Shown here: positions 22,852 to 31,936 of the stretch, one piece after another
Position numbering within the stretch: the stretch's first letter is position 1
Layout: each line of letters starts with the position of its first letter
Source: Bdellovibrio bacteriovorus
GTDB taxonomy: Bacteria; Bdellovibrionota; Bdellovibrionia; Bdellovibrionales; Bdellovibrionaceae
Direction of reading: 5' to 3'
DNA length: 32,527 nt
NCBI RefSeq assembly: GCF_001592745.1
Contig: NZ_LUKD01000005.1
Span: forward strand, 469,360-501,886
Position numbers and translations under genes: made by a program
Notes under the pieces: model-generated
The model's database searches: none
Told to the model about the DNA's origin: nothing
The model's input: the letters and a program-made list of their open reading frames with translations, nothing else

Positions 22852-23490
22852 ATGAAACTGCTTAGCGCTTGCCTATTCGCTATTCTTTTGTCTGTAAACG
22901 CTTCGGCCGCTCTTCTGACACCGGCTGGCGGAGGAGAAAAACTTGAAAATGTGACCCTGGCCCCTTCGGCAACAACTCAAGTAGAGGGTGAATCTGTCAG
23001 CCTGACATCCGTAGGAGCGGGTCTGCGTGCGAAGAAAGTAGTTTTCGTAAACGTGAAGGTCTACGTGGGTCAACTTTACGTAGCTTCTTTGGAAACTTTT
23101 AAAAAATCAGAGAACGAAGCACTTTCATCGTTGAAAAATCAAAAGGCCGTCGCCATTCAATTGCACTTCCTTCGTGACGTTGACGCCGAAAATGTTCAAA
23201 AGTCTTTTAAGGAAGCTTTGGCGGCAAATAAAATCAACACGCAAGAAGCTCCCGTTCAGCAGTTTTTAGACACTGTTGCTAAAGGCGGCGAAGCGAAAGA
23301 AGGCAAAGCTCTTAGCATTGTGGGTGCTCGCCTTAAAGACGGAAACGAAGCTATCACTTATGAAACTACCGGCGGTAATGTCACTGAGATCAAAGGACCC
23401 GCTGGATTTATCGAGAAAATCTTTTCGATCTGGCTTGGCAAATCATCGGATGATGGTGTGGCTCAGCTTAAAAAATCCATCTTGAAATAA
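22852..23490 (+). CDS. Periplasmic chalcone isomerase-like domain protein
   Basis: The protein has 212 residues with a signal peptide (1-19, ending ASA). The core around GAGLRAKKVVFVNVKVYVGQLY (by position 57-77) is typical of the bacterial chalcone isomerase-like (CHI-like) family, where G-x-G-x-R-x-K and KVYV precede the ligand cavity. Bacterial members are periplasmic and of unknown substrate; no plant-type flavonoid chemistry is implied. ITYETTGGNVTEIKGP and the terminal IFSIWLGKSS segment also match family style. AAAGGAA precedes the ATG by about 6 nt. It is convergent with kdpE, one base apart. Confidence 0.85.
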   Translation: MKLLSACLFAILLSVNASAALLTPAGGGEKLENVTLAPSATTQVEGESVSLTSVGAGLRAKKVVFVNVKVYVGQLYVASLETFKKSENEALSSLKNQKAVAIQLHFLRDVDAENVQKSFKEALAANKINTQEAPVQQFLDTVAKGGEAKEGKALSIVGARLKDGNEAITYETTGGNVTEIKGPAGFIEKIFSIWLGKSSDDGVAQLKKSILK

Positions 23491-23491
23491 T

Positions 23492-24184
23492 TTAGATATC
23501 TAAAAGCCGATATCCAACGCCAGCTTCAGTAACAATGACGTCTGGCGTGTCTTCTGAGATCTTTAATTTCTTGCGTAAAGCTCCGACGTACACCCGCAAA
23601 TAATGAGTGTGCTCGACGGAGTTGGGGCCCCAAACCTCATTTAGTAACATCCGGTGAGTCACCACTTTTCCCTTATAGCGCATCAAAACTTTTAAAATGT
23701 TGAACTCGGTGCTCGTAAGTTTTACATGTTCGCCGTACACAGTGACCACGTGTCCTGGCAAATCCATTTTTAATGGACCACTGGCGAACTCGGACTTCTC
23801 TAGTGCACTTGTGGAAGAGTGACGAAGAGCCACGCGCATGCGCACCAAAAGCTCGGGCAAACTAAAGGGCTTCGTAATATAATCGTCCGCGCCCCCATCC
23901 AAAGCGGCGACCTTATCGTTATCAGAATCCTGAACCGTTAAAACTATTACTGGCAACCGGGTCCAGCCACGAATCTCTTTTAAAACTTCAAGACCGGTAA
24001 CATCAGGAAGGCCCAAATCCAAAAGTACAATATCAGGACGCAAGGAGGCGACTAAAGAAACACCTTCACGACCTAAAGAAGCTTCGTCGACATGATAACC
24101 ATTTCCTTCCAAACTCACTCGCAGGAGCTTTCGGATCGAGGCCTCATCATCAATCACTAATACTTTTTTCATGCCTTCTTTCAT
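23492..24184 (-). CDS. kdpE: KdpE response regulator
   Basis: The protein has 230 residues of the OmpR/PhoB class. The receiver domain has acidic D12-D13, phospho-acceptor Asp56 in VLLDLGLPD, and a conserved Lys in DYITKPF. The C-terminal winged-helix DNA-binding domain includes LTSTEFNILKVLMRYKGKVV (by position 150-169) and VYVGALRKKL. It is phosphorylated by KdpD and activates the kdp genes under low potassium or osmotic stress. Its start overlaps the kdpD stop by 4 nt (ATGA). Another ATG 12 nt downstream begins MKKVLVIDDE but is crowded by its purine tract. Confidence 0.95.
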   Translation of the reverse strand: MKEGMKKVLVIDDEASIRKLLRVSLEGNGYHVDEASLGREGVSLVASLRPDIVLLDLGLPDVTGLEVLKEIRGWTRLPVIVLTVQDSDNDKVAALDGGADDYITKPFSLPELLVRMRVALRHSSTSALEKSEFASGPLKMDLPGHVVTVYGEHVKLTSTEFNILKVLMRYKGKVVTHRMLLNEVWGPNSVEHTHYLRVYVGALRKKLKISEDTPDVIVTEAGVGYRLLDI

Positions 24185-26859
24185 GATTCACCCGTGAGAT
24201 CTTGCGGCGGCTTTTCGTAAGGAAGTTTAATAAAGAACTCGGCTCCCAACGAGGCTTGTCTGTTCTGAGCATAAACCTCACCGCCATGAGCTTCAACTAA
24301 TGCTTTAACAATAGCCAAACCTAAACCCACTCCCCCGGTCTTGCTGCCGGGAACGCGATAGAAAGCTTCAAATATTTTTTTTAAATGGGACTCTGGTATT
24401 CCAGGGCCTTCATCTTTCACCGAAATCAACGGCCCGCCATTTCGTTCAAGACTTAAAGTGATCGTTGAACCCGAGGGCGCGTAGCGAACTGCATTCGACA
24501 AAAGATTCAATAACACATGCTCAATCAATCTTTCATCCACTCGCGCATAGACGGTCTCGACAGAGTTCACGATAGAAATTTTATGTTGCGCTGCCAAGCG
24601 CCCCATCTTAGAAGGTATACCCGAAATCAGATCGTTTAAATCAATCCATTCCTTCTTTAACTGCAAGGCACCGGAATTAAGTCGCGACATATCCAGCAGA
24701 TTTTCAACCACCTGATTCAACCTTAAAGAAGAGTCCATGATATCTTCGACCAACTGATCGCGTACAAGTTCTTGTGAAGAAAGATTTTTATCCGCCATTG
24801 CCGAAGCCGACCCTATGATCGCCGTTAGCGGAGTGCGCAACTCATGAGAGACCGTGTTTAAAAGAGCTTGATGCAGATTTTCGGAAGCTTCCAGAACCTT
24901 GGTTTTTTCTGCACTCTTTTGTAAACGCAGACGATCCAAAGCCATGGCCGTCTGGGCTGATACATTTTCAAGAATATGCTGTTGATCCAAGGTGAGGCTA
25001 TCTTTTTCACGTGGGTAAAAGAGCAACACGCCCACCGAACGTTCTTTTGCCTTTAAAGGAACTGCCAGACAGCGTGACTCAGATAAAGTCTCCGTCTTCC
25101 AACCCGCATGACGGTTATTTTCAAAAGCCCACAGAGCCAAAGCAAAATCTTTATCATCAACCTTGATGTCGTTCACAGACTTTCTTAAAAGATCCCCGTC
25201 TTCATCTGTCAGTAAGATTTTGACCTTGCCATTTACGATGCGCTCTAAACTTTGCGACGCCGCCAGACTCACATCTAAAACCGACATTGCCGAAGCAAAT
25301 TCTCGAACGAGCTCGTACAGAACACGCGTGCGCTTTTCACGACTCTCTAAATCTCTGTCGCGAGTTCGGATTCGGTCCGCAAGAACACCACTTAGTAACG
25401 CCACCAGAAAATAAGATAAACACATCATCACATCTTCGGGTTGCGAGATGGCAAACGTCATTGCGGGCGGAATAAAAAAGAAATTCCAAATCAAAGCACT
25501 CAAAGTCGCCGCAAAAAGAACGGGTCCCAAAGTGGTAACGAGCCCGATCAGGATCATGCTTAACAAAAAGACAAATCCGACAGATCGGTAGCCTATAACC
25601 GGAACAGCCAAGCCATTGACAAAACTCACTCCTAAAAGTGCACAGAAAGAATACCAGTATGAAGTTAACGGAGAATCAAAAACCAGCGCTTTCCACTTTG
25701 CTTTACGAACTTTTGAATCCTCTTGTTGACGAATAATATGGACGTCAACATCACTGCTCTTACTGACGAGTTGATCTAAAAGGGACCCTTGTCCTTTTAA
25801 GCGATCCCACCAGCCTTGTTGAGGTCTTCCCATAATAATTTGCGTGACATTGCGCTCATGAGAAATCTCGCGAATGCTTTCAGCAATATTATGATTTTTT
25901 ACGGAAACAACTTCCGCACCTAACTCACGGGCCAAGTTCAAATTCTTTAACAGCCTAGACTGATCTTCGGCGCTTAAACGCACCTCGGTTTCGATGTGTA
26001 AAGCAATCCACGGTGCTTCTAAACTAAAAGCCATGCGGCGGGTGGCGCGAATCAGGCGAGCCGCGAAAGGACTGTGACTGACGGCTACCAACAGACGCTC
26101 TTGCGTATTCCAAGGACCTTGAATCTGCTGCACGATCATTTGATTCTGCAGATCTTGATCCACTTGCTCCGCAGTATAGCGCAATGCCAATTCACGAAGC
26201 GCCGTTAAATGTGTTTCTTTAAAAAAGTTTTCTTCAGCACGAACCGCACGGTCCCCCTGATAAACTTTTCCTTCTTTCATGCGCTTAAGAAGACCTTGCG
26301 CCGAGATATCGATAAGCTCAATCTGGTTTGCCAGATCTAATACCGAATCAGGAATTCGCTCTTGGATTTTAACACCCGTGATTTGTTGAACTAAATCAGC
26401 GCGACTTTCTAAATGCTGCACATTTACTGTGGAATAAACGTCAATGCCCGCCTCTAAAAGCTCAATCACATCCTGATATCTTTTGGGATGGCGAGATCCT
26501 GGTGCATTTGTATGTGCGAGTTCGTCAACGAGGACCAGACGTGGTTTGCGTGCAAGAATCGCATCCAGATCCATTTCTTTTAAAACTGTGTCTTTATAAA
26601 CAATATCTTTTCGAGGAAGAAGCTCAAGCCCCGCAAGAAGTTCTTCCGTTTCTTTACGCCCATGTGTTTCAACGACGCCAACCACAAGATCCGTGCCCTG
26701 TTGAACTTGCTCCAGGGCCGCTTTCAGCATCGCATAAGTTTTTCCAACTCCGGGACACATCCCAAAAAAGACACGAAAGTGCCCACGCACTCTTTCGCTT
26801 TCTTCCTTTTTTATCCCGGCCAACAAACGGTCGGGATTGGGACGATATGCTTCACTCAT
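24181..26859 (-). CDS. kdpD: KdpD sensor histidine kinase
   Basis: The protein has 892 residues, matching full-length KdpD. The N-terminal KdpD domain has P-loop GMCPGVGKT (33-41) and DELAHTNAPGSRHPKRYQDV (about 111-130). A universal-stress-protein domain (about 250-365) precedes four membrane helices (about 395-500, DUF4118). A GAF-like domain follows (about 520-640). The kinase core has His672 in VSHELRTPLTAI, LLDMSRLNSGAL, N-box LLNLLSNAVRYAP, and DEGPGIP/GVGLGLAIVK. It senses potassium and phosphorylates KdpE. It is the fourth gene of the operon, overlapping kdpC and kdpE by 4 nt each. Confidence 0.97.
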   Translation of the reverse strand: MSEAYRPNPDRLLAGIKKEESERVRGHFRVFFGMCPGVGKTYAMLKAALEQVQQGTDLVVGVVETHGRKETEELLAGLELLPRKDIVYKDTVLKEMDLDAILARKPRLVLVDELAHTNAPGSRHPKRYQDVIELLEAGIDVYSTVNVQHLESRADLVQQITGVKIQERIPDSVLDLANQIELIDISAQGLLKRMKEGKVYQGDRAVRAEENFFKETHLTALRELALRYTAEQVDQDLQNQMIVQQIQGPWNTQERLLVAVSHSPFAARLIRATRRMAFSLEAPWIALHIETEVRLSAEDQSRLLKNLNLARELGAEVVSVKNHNIAESIREISHERNVTQIIMGRPQQGWWDRLKGQGSLLDQLVSKSSDVDVHIIRQQEDSKVRKAKWKALVFDSPLTSYWYSFCALLGVSFVNGLAVPVIGYRSVGFVFLLSMILIGLVTTLGPVLFAATLSALIWNFFFIPPAMTFAISQPEDVMMCLSYFLVALLSGVLADRIRTRDRDLESREKRTRVLYELVREFASAMSVLDVSLAASQSLERIVNGKVKILLTDEDGDLLRKSVNDIKVDDKDFALALWAFENNRHAGWKTETLSESRCLAVPLKAKERSVGVLLFYPREKDSLTLDQQHILENVSAQTAMALDRLRLQKSAEKTKVLEASENLHQALLNTVSHELRTPLTAIIGSASAMADKNLSSQELVRDQLVEDIMDSSLRLNQVVENLLDMSRLNSGALQLKKEWIDLNDLISGIPSKMGRLAAQHKISIVNSVETVYARVDERLIEHVLLNLLSNAVRYAPSGSTITLSLERNGGPLISVKDEGPGIPESHLKKIFEAFYRVPGSKTGGVGLGLAIVKALVEAHGGEVYAQNRQASLGAEFFIKLPYEKPPQDLTGES

Positions 26860-27395
26860 AATGTTTCATCCAATGCCAGATTGAGCTTGAGAACATTCAC
26901 TCGGACTTCTCCCAAAATTCCTCCCTGGCGCCCCTCAGTGTATTCCTGGATCAGCTTTTCAACCAGCACTGTTTGCTCTTGCGACAACTTGCGTTCAACA
27001 GCAATGCGTTGAACCTGCGAGCGTGCTGCCAAAACAGAAATATGGGGATCTAATCCACTTCCCGAGGTGTAGAGCATGTCACCCACGTTCCCTTGTGCTT
27101 TTCTTTCAGCAAGGGCCTTCTTAAGACTCTCGCTAGTTGGCCCCGCATTCGAGGCCCCTGATGCCACGGTGGCATAATCGCCTGCGGAAGGACGCGCCCA
27201 AAAGTATTTTGGATTCACAAACTTTTGCGCTATCAACTCAGATCCGATCACTTGCCCGTTTCTTTCAATCAACGAGCCTGCCGCCTTCCTAGTAAACAGC
27301 GTTTTCCCTGCGAAAGTCACCGCCAGAGGATACAGAACGCCTAAAAGAAAAGTCATGACGACAAACACCTTTATAGAAATCAAAAACTGTTTCAT
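26856..27395 (-). CDS. kdpC: KdpC subunit of potassium-transporting ATPase
   Basis: The protein has 179 residues with one N-terminal membrane helix (about 7-27) and a periplasmic domain. Typical marks are [42 protein letters not shown] and [10 protein letters not shown]. KdpC stabilises the KdpFABC complex and promotes ATP-dependent potassium pumping. I place the start at 27395 because it forms an ATGA overlap with the kdpB stop and follows GGGTGGG. The longer frame opening at 27422 would add nine residues (MHCRNGVGV) that do not resemble KdpC. Confidence 0.95.
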   Translation of the reverse strand: MKQFLISIKVFVVMTFLLGVLYPLAVTFAGKTLFTRKAAGSLIERNGQVIGSELIAQKFVNPKYFWARPSAGDYATVASGASNAGPTSESLKKALAERKAQGNVGDMLYTSGSGLDPHISVLAARSQVQRIAVERKLSQEQTVLVEKLIQEYTEGRQGGILGEVRVNVLKLNLALDETL

Positions 27396-29470
27396 AACAC
27401 CCACCCCATTCCGACAATGCAAACATCAATGATTTTAATTCCAACAAAAGGGACCACCACGCCGCCAAATCCATAAATAAAAAGATTTCTTTTTAGGATG
27501 ATATTCGCGCCCTGAGGGCGATACTTCACACCTCGCAACGCCAAAGGAATCAGGGCAATAATAATCAAAGCGTTAAAAATCACAGCACTCAGAACGGCAC
27601 TTTGCGCGGAATGAAGTCGCATAATATTTAAAGCAGCTAAGGGTCCTTCTCCGTTCACCATGTAAAGTCCCGCGAACATCGCCGGAATGATCGCAAAATA
27701 TTTTGCGATGTCGTTTGCAATACTGAAGGTGGTCAGCGCCCCTCGAGTCATTAAAAGCTGTTTTCCAGTTTCGACAATCTCTATAAGCTTTGTTGGATTT
27801 GAATCAAGATCGACCATGTTACCAGCCTCTCTCGCCGCTTGAGTTCCCGTATTCATTGCAACACCAACATCTGCCTGCGCCAACGCCGGCGCATCATTCG
27901 TTCCATCTCCTGTCATCGCGACTAAGTGCCCACGGTTTTGTTCATCACGAATTCGTTGCAACTTCATTTCAGGAGTTGCTTGCGCAATATAGTCGTCAAC
28001 ACCTGCCTCTGCCGCGATGGCCGCAGCAGTTAGCGGATTGTCACCGGTCACCATGACGGTGCGAATTCCCATGCGACGAAGTTCAGAAAATCTTTCGCGA
28101 ATGCCGCCTTTCACAATGTCTTTAAGGTGAATCACGCCTAGCACTTTCGCATTTTCAGCAACGACTAACGGAGTTCCTCCTTGGCGTGCAATCGCGTCAG
28201 CAGCGTTTTTTACTTCCAAAGGAAAGACCCCACCTAAAGACTCCACATACTTCTGAATGGAGTCACCCGCCCCTTTGCGGAGCACTCGAAGACCTTCGCT
28301 TGTTTTAATATCTACTCCGCTCATGCGAGTCTGCGCGGTGAAAGGAACAAACTGAGCCTGATGAGGGTCTAGATTCTGTGCGCGCAACGAGAATCTTTGC
28401 TTGGCTAAAACCACAATCGAGCGCCCTTCGGGTGTTTCGTCACTTAAAGATGCCAACTGTGCGGCCTCTGCTAAAGTTTCTAGTTCGACACCAGAGGCCG
28501 CCTTGAAGTCAAAAGCCATACGATTTCCAAGAGTGATAGTGCCGGTTTTATCTAACATCAACACGTCGATATCGCCGGCGGCTTCGACGGCACGACCACT
28601 TTTAGCTATCACATTTTTACGAATCAATCGATCCATGCCACTAATGCCGATAGCACTCAAAAGTCCGCCGATCGTAGTCGGAATTAAACACACCAAGAGC
28701 GCAATTAACACTGGCACATTCACGATACCGGACAGATCCTGCCCCGCACTTTTTGCTGAATAGTCTGCAAAAAATTTGAGCGTGATAATCGCCAAGACAA
28801 ACACCAGTGTCAGCGATACCAATAGAATGCTTAAAGCAATCTCATTCGGCGTTTTCTGTCTTTTAGCTCCCTCGACAAGATTGATCATTCGATCTAAGAA
28901 ACTATTTCCAGGGTCTGCGGTGATACGAATGATAATACGATCACTGATGACACGCGTTCCTCCCGTAACAGCACTGCGATCCCCGCCGGCTTCACGAACC
29001 ACCGGAGCTGACTCTCCGGTAATAGCGGATTCATCGACCGTTGCAATCCCCTCGATTATTTCACCGTCTCCAGGAATCACATCATTCGCCTCACAGACCA
29101 CAGTGTCTCCTTTGCGCAATGATAAAGAAGCCACGCTTTCTTCTCGACCTTGGAAAACTTTACGAGCCAGGGTGTGCGAACGAGTTTTCTTCATCGACTC
29201 GGCCTGCGCCTTTCCACGCCCTTCAGCTAAGGCCTCAGAAAAATTAGCAAACAAAACCGTGAACCATAGCCACATCGCTAGTTGCACCTCAAAGCCAAAG
29301 CTTTCGCCGGCCTTCATTCTATAAACGGCGATAAAACTGACCACCAAGGCGCCGATCCACGTAATAAACATAACGGGATTCTTCCATTGCACTTCGGGAT
29401 TGAGTTTTTTGAAACTATCGAAAAAAGCTTGAGTCAGAATTTTTTTATCAGAAAAAGTGGAAGCACTCAT
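27392..29470 (-). CDS. kdpB: KdpB, P-type ATPase subunit
   Basis: The protein has 692 residues. It is the catalytic subunit that hydrolyses ATP for potassium uptake. The phosphorylated Asp307 is in DKTGT, the same number as in E. coli. TGESAPV (actuator loop, with the regulatory Ser), KGAGD in the nucleotide domain, and [11 protein letters not shown] are all present, along with seven or so membrane helices. The ATG at 29470 is preferred over a GTG at 29476 because TTAAGGAG sits 5 nt before the ATG. It lies 9 nt after kdpA. Confidence 0.97.
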   Translation of the reverse strand: MSASTFSDKKILTQAFFDSFKKLNPEVQWKNPVMFITWIGALVVSFIAVYRMKAGESFGFEVQLAMWLWFTVLFANFSEALAEGRGKAQAESMKKTRSHTLARKVFQGREESVASLSLRKGDTVVCEANDVIPGDGEIIEGIATVDESAITGESAPVVREAGGDRSAVTGGTRVISDRIIIRITADPGNSFLDRMINLVEGAKRQKTPNEIALSILLVSLTLVFVLAIITLKFFADYSAKSAGQDLSGIVNVPVLIALLVCLIPTTIGGLLSAIGISGMDRLIRKNVIAKSGRAVEAAGDIDVLMLDKTGTITLGNRMAFDFKAASGVELETLAEAAQLASLSDETPEGRSIVVLAKQRFSLRAQNLDPHQAQFVPFTAQTRMSGVDIKTSEGLRVLRKGAGDSIQKYVESLGGVFPLEVKNAADAIARQGGTPLVVAENAKVLGVIHLKDIVKGGIRERFSELRRMGIRTVMVTGDNPLTAAAIAAEAGVDDYIAQATPEMKLQRIRDEQNRGHLVAMTGDGTNDAPALAQADVGVAMNTGTQAAREAGNMVDLDSNPTKLIEIVETGKQLLMTRGALTTFSIANDIAKYFAIIPAMFAGLYMVNGEGPLAALNIMRLHSAQSAVLSAVIFNALIIIALIPLALRGVKYRPQGANIILKRNLFIYGFGGVVVPFVGIKIIDVCIVGMGWVL

Positions 29471-29479
29471 AATCACTCC

Positions 29480-31168
29480 TTAACCTCTCATCATCAGCAA
29501 ATGCTCAAGAATCGGTCCTAACGACAAAGCCGGAAAGAACGTCAATGCTCCAACAATCACGATGACGGCACACAAAAGAACCACAAATAACAACGAATCT
29601 GTCTTGAATGTTCCCACCGATGCCGGTGCTATCTTCTTACCCGCAAGACTTCCTGCAATGGCTAGCACAGGCAAAATAATCGCGAAGCGACCGACCAGCA
29701 TTGCGAGCGCAAGAGTGACATTGTAAAACGTCGTGTTCACCGACAGACTACCGAAAGCACTCCCATTGTTTGCCGCTCCCGAAGTATAGGCATATAAAAT
29801 TTCACTCAAACCATGAGGACCTTGGTGTCCCAATCCCGCAAGCCCCGCCGGAGTTGCAATTGCTAAAGCACTGAAGATCAATATCACCACACAAGGCGCA
29901 AGCACTCCGACCACCACCCAGATGATTTCTTTAGCTTCAATTTTTTTTCCTAAGTATTCAGGCGTGCGTCCGACCATCAATCCCGAAATAAAAACGGTCA
30001 GAATCACAAAAAGCAGCATCCCGTACATTCCCGCCCCGACACCGCCGAAGATCACTTCACCTAACATCATGTTAACCAGGGCTATTCCACCACTGAGGGG
30101 AGACAATGAACTATGCATGGCGTTCACCGAGCCATTCGAAGCCGATGTCGTTAAGACCGACCACAACACACTATTCGTCACACCAAAGCGAGTTTCTTTC
30201 CCCTCCATGGAGGCCGCCTGAGCGATGAAAGGATTTGCACTGTACTCACTCCAAAGCGACAGTGAAAGCATCACAACAAACATCGCCATCATTGCTGAAA
30301 ACAACATCCAACCTTGCTTTCTTGATCCCACCATCACACCGAAGGTGTAAGTACTCGCCGCCGCGATCAGCACTAGCGAAATCATCTGCAAGAAATTGCT
30401 TAAAGGAGTGGGGTTTTCATAAGGATGTGCGCTATTAACGCCAAAGAATCCTCCACCATTGGAACCCAGTTGTTTAATCGCAATCTGAGAAGCCGCCGGC
30501 CCTTGGGGTAAAACCTGCTCAGCACCTTCAAGGGTTTTTGCTGGCACATAAGAGTTGAAGTTTTGGACAACACCTTCTCCGACAAGAACGACAGCCAGAA
30601 AAAATGAAAGCGGCAAAAGCACATTCACTGTTGCCCGCGTTAAATCCACCCAGAAGTTCCCGATTCCTGTCACCTGCTTGCGCGCAATTCCTCGAGTGAA
30701 AGCCAAAAACACGGCAAAGCCTGTTGCCGCACTGACAAAGTTCTGCACTCCCAGTCCCAGCATCTGAGTTAGATAACTCAAAGTACTTTCACCCGAATAG
30801 GCCTGCCAGTTGGTGTTCGTCATAAAACTCACGGCCGTATTAAATGCCAAGTGCCAAGACGTATTTGTAAAACCCTGTGGATTCAAAGGCAGAATCTGCT
30901 GCACCATCATCAAGACCATCACAAATATCAAGCCTAGAAAGTTGAAACATAGAAGAGATATAGAGTACTGCTTCCAGTTCATCTCACCGAACTCATCTAT
31001 TCCACATATTTTATAAATGATCTTTTCCAAAGGCCGCAGAACCGGCGACAGCCAGGTGCGCTCTCCTTGAAACACTTTCGCCATATAACCACCCAAGAGC
31101 GGCGTCGCCACTACGATCACCGCTAGGGTCAAAAACACTTGAATGAAGTCTGAAATAGTAAAACCCAT
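29480..31168 (-). CDS. kdpA: KdpA, potassium channel-like subunit
   Basis: The protein has 562 residues with about ten membrane helices. It selects and conducts potassium in the Kdp pump. The four pore-loop regions are visible: SFMTNTNWQAYSGE (about 113-126), GSNGGGFFGVNSAHPYENPTP (by position 233-253), TTSASNGSVNAMH (about 344-356) and SGAANNGSAFGSL (about 468-480). AAAGGA precedes the ATG by about 7 nt. It is the first gene of kdpABCDE. I find no kdpF-like short membrane peptide in the leader. Confidence 0.97.
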   Translation of the reverse strand: MGFTISDFIQVFLTLAVIVVATPLLGGYMAKVFQGERTWLSPVLRPLEKIIYKICGIDEFGEMNWKQYSISLLCFNFLGLIFVMVLMMVQQILPLNPQGFTNTSWHLAFNTAVSFMTNTNWQAYSGESTLSYLTQMLGLGVQNFVSAATGFAVFLAFTRGIARKQVTGIGNFWVDLTRATVNVLLPLSFFLAVVLVGEGVVQNFNSYVPAKTLEGAEQVLPQGPAASQIAIKQLGSNGGGFFGVNSAHPYENPTPLSNFLQMISLVLIAAASTYTFGVMVGSRKQGWMLFSAMMAMFVVMLSLSLWSEYSANPFIAQAASMEGKETRFGVTNSVLWSVLTTSASNGSVNAMHSSLSPLSGGIALVNMMLGEVIFGGVGAGMYGMLLFVILTVFISGLMVGRTPEYLGKKIEAKEIIWVVVGVLAPCVVILIFSALAIATPAGLAGLGHQGPHGLSEILYAYTSGAANNGSAFGSLSVNTTFYNVTLALAMLVGRFAIILPVLAIAGSLAGKKIAPASVGTFKTDSLLFVVLLCAVIVIVGALTFFPALSLGPILEHLLMMRG

Positions 31169-31325
31169 TGTTAATCCTTTTAGTGACTAACAATTTAGGT
31201 CTTTCCACATCAATTCCGCATAAAGAGATCTACATTAGAAATAAAGAAAAAATAAAAATCCCAAAATTGTACAACGAAATAGTGACTACAAACGGGATTC
31301 AAAAAATCCAATGTCTCCAATGCGC

Positions 31326-31361
31326 CTAACTAACTAACTAACTACTAGCTAGCTACGATCG
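31326..31361. repeat. (CTAA)4 tract followed by nested palindromes
   Basis: Four CTAA units (31326-31341) run into CTACTAGCTAGCTACGATCG. TAGCTAGCTA (31346-31355) and CGATCG (31356-31361) are perfect palindromes. The tract lies between the SMR terminator and the kdp promoter area. Its function is unknown; it could be slippage-prone sequence or a protein-binding site. Confidence 0.7.
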
Positions 31362-31456
31362 AGCTGGCTAACTTCTCACTTACTCTTGACTGAATCCGAC
31401 GATACTTGAAATCGCGCCTGCTGAATGGGAAGCTTCGAAAATAGATTGTTGAAAAT

Positions 31457-31484
31457 AAAAAAGGCGACATCTCTGCCGCCTTTT
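31457..31484 (-). terminator. Rho-independent terminator of the SMR gene
   Basis: On the minus strand AAAAGGCGGC-AGAGAT-GTCGCCTTTTTT forms a stem with one A-C mismatch and ends in six Ts. It lies 23 nt after the stop of the transporter gene at 31508. The opposite strand also ends in TTTT, so it could work both ways. Confidence 0.8.
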
Positions 31485-31507
31485 CTTTCAAAATATTGTT
31501 TTCAAAG

Positions 31508-31936
31508 TTAACCAGAGTTTCTTTCGCTCACGACTTCACGAGTTTCTGAAGTCGTAGGTTTTTCTGGATGAAGAACTTTAACATTATCTACTTTTGCAAG
31601 TTGCTCTACTGGTTTGGTCTCAGAGAAGTTCAACATCACAACTCCAAGAATGATCAAACTCGTCGCCAATACTTTTTGTATTGGCAGTGGTTCATTAAAC
31701 ATCCAAAGCCCCACAAGCGCCATCATCGCCGTTCCGACACCCGCCCAAATTGCGTAGACAATACTGATAGGTAACGACTTCAAAGCGACAGCGAGAGCCA
31801 CAAAGCAGATTCCATGACAAACTATGGTAAGTATGACTGGAAGCACCTTTGTGAATCCCACGGAATATTTCATGGTGATTGTGCCCAAAACCTCAAAAAC
31901 GATTGCTGCTGCCAAATACAAGTATGCATTAGCCAT
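31508..31936 (-). CDS. SMR-family small multidrug resistance transporter with C-terminal tail
   Basis: The protein has 142 residues. The first 104 form the four-helix SMR core: membrane-embedded Glu15 in AAIVFEVLGTITMKYS, YAIWAGVGTA (Tyr61, Trp64 as in EmrE) and the final helix SLIILGVVMLNFS. SMR proteins work as antiparallel dimers exchanging protons for quaternary amines, guanidinium or similar cations. The EmrE-like YAIW suggests the Qac subtype over guanidinium exporters, but this is a judgement by eye. Residues 105-142 are a hydrophilic, Glu/Lys-rich tail not present in EmrE (110 residues). AGGGTG precedes the ATG. It is a single gene with its own terminator. Confidence 0.92.
   Translation of the reverse strand: MANAYLYLAAAIVFEVLGTITMKYSVGFTKVLPVILTIVCHGICFVALAVALKSLPISIVYAIWAGVGTAMMALVGLWMFNEPLPIQKVLATSLIILGVVMLNFSETKPVEQLAKVDNVKVLHPEKPTTSETREVVSERNSG

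Larger units (their letters stand above)
31169..31507 (-). promoter_or_regulatory. Kdp leader and upstream region
   Basis: These 339 nt hold no gene. They should contain the kdp promoter and the KdpE operator. On the minus strand a TACAAT box (31266-31271) lies about 95 nt before kdpA, with no convincing -35 upstream, which would suit an activator-dependent promoter. Further upstream are a CTAA tetranucleotide tract, nested palindromes and the terminator of the SMR gene. I cannot identify a KdpE site by eye. Confidence 0.4.

Noticed and set aside
27392-31168. Long plus-strand frames antisense to kdpA and kdpB
   Set aside because: They lie wholly inside well-recognised genes and lack ribosome sites or domain-like composition.
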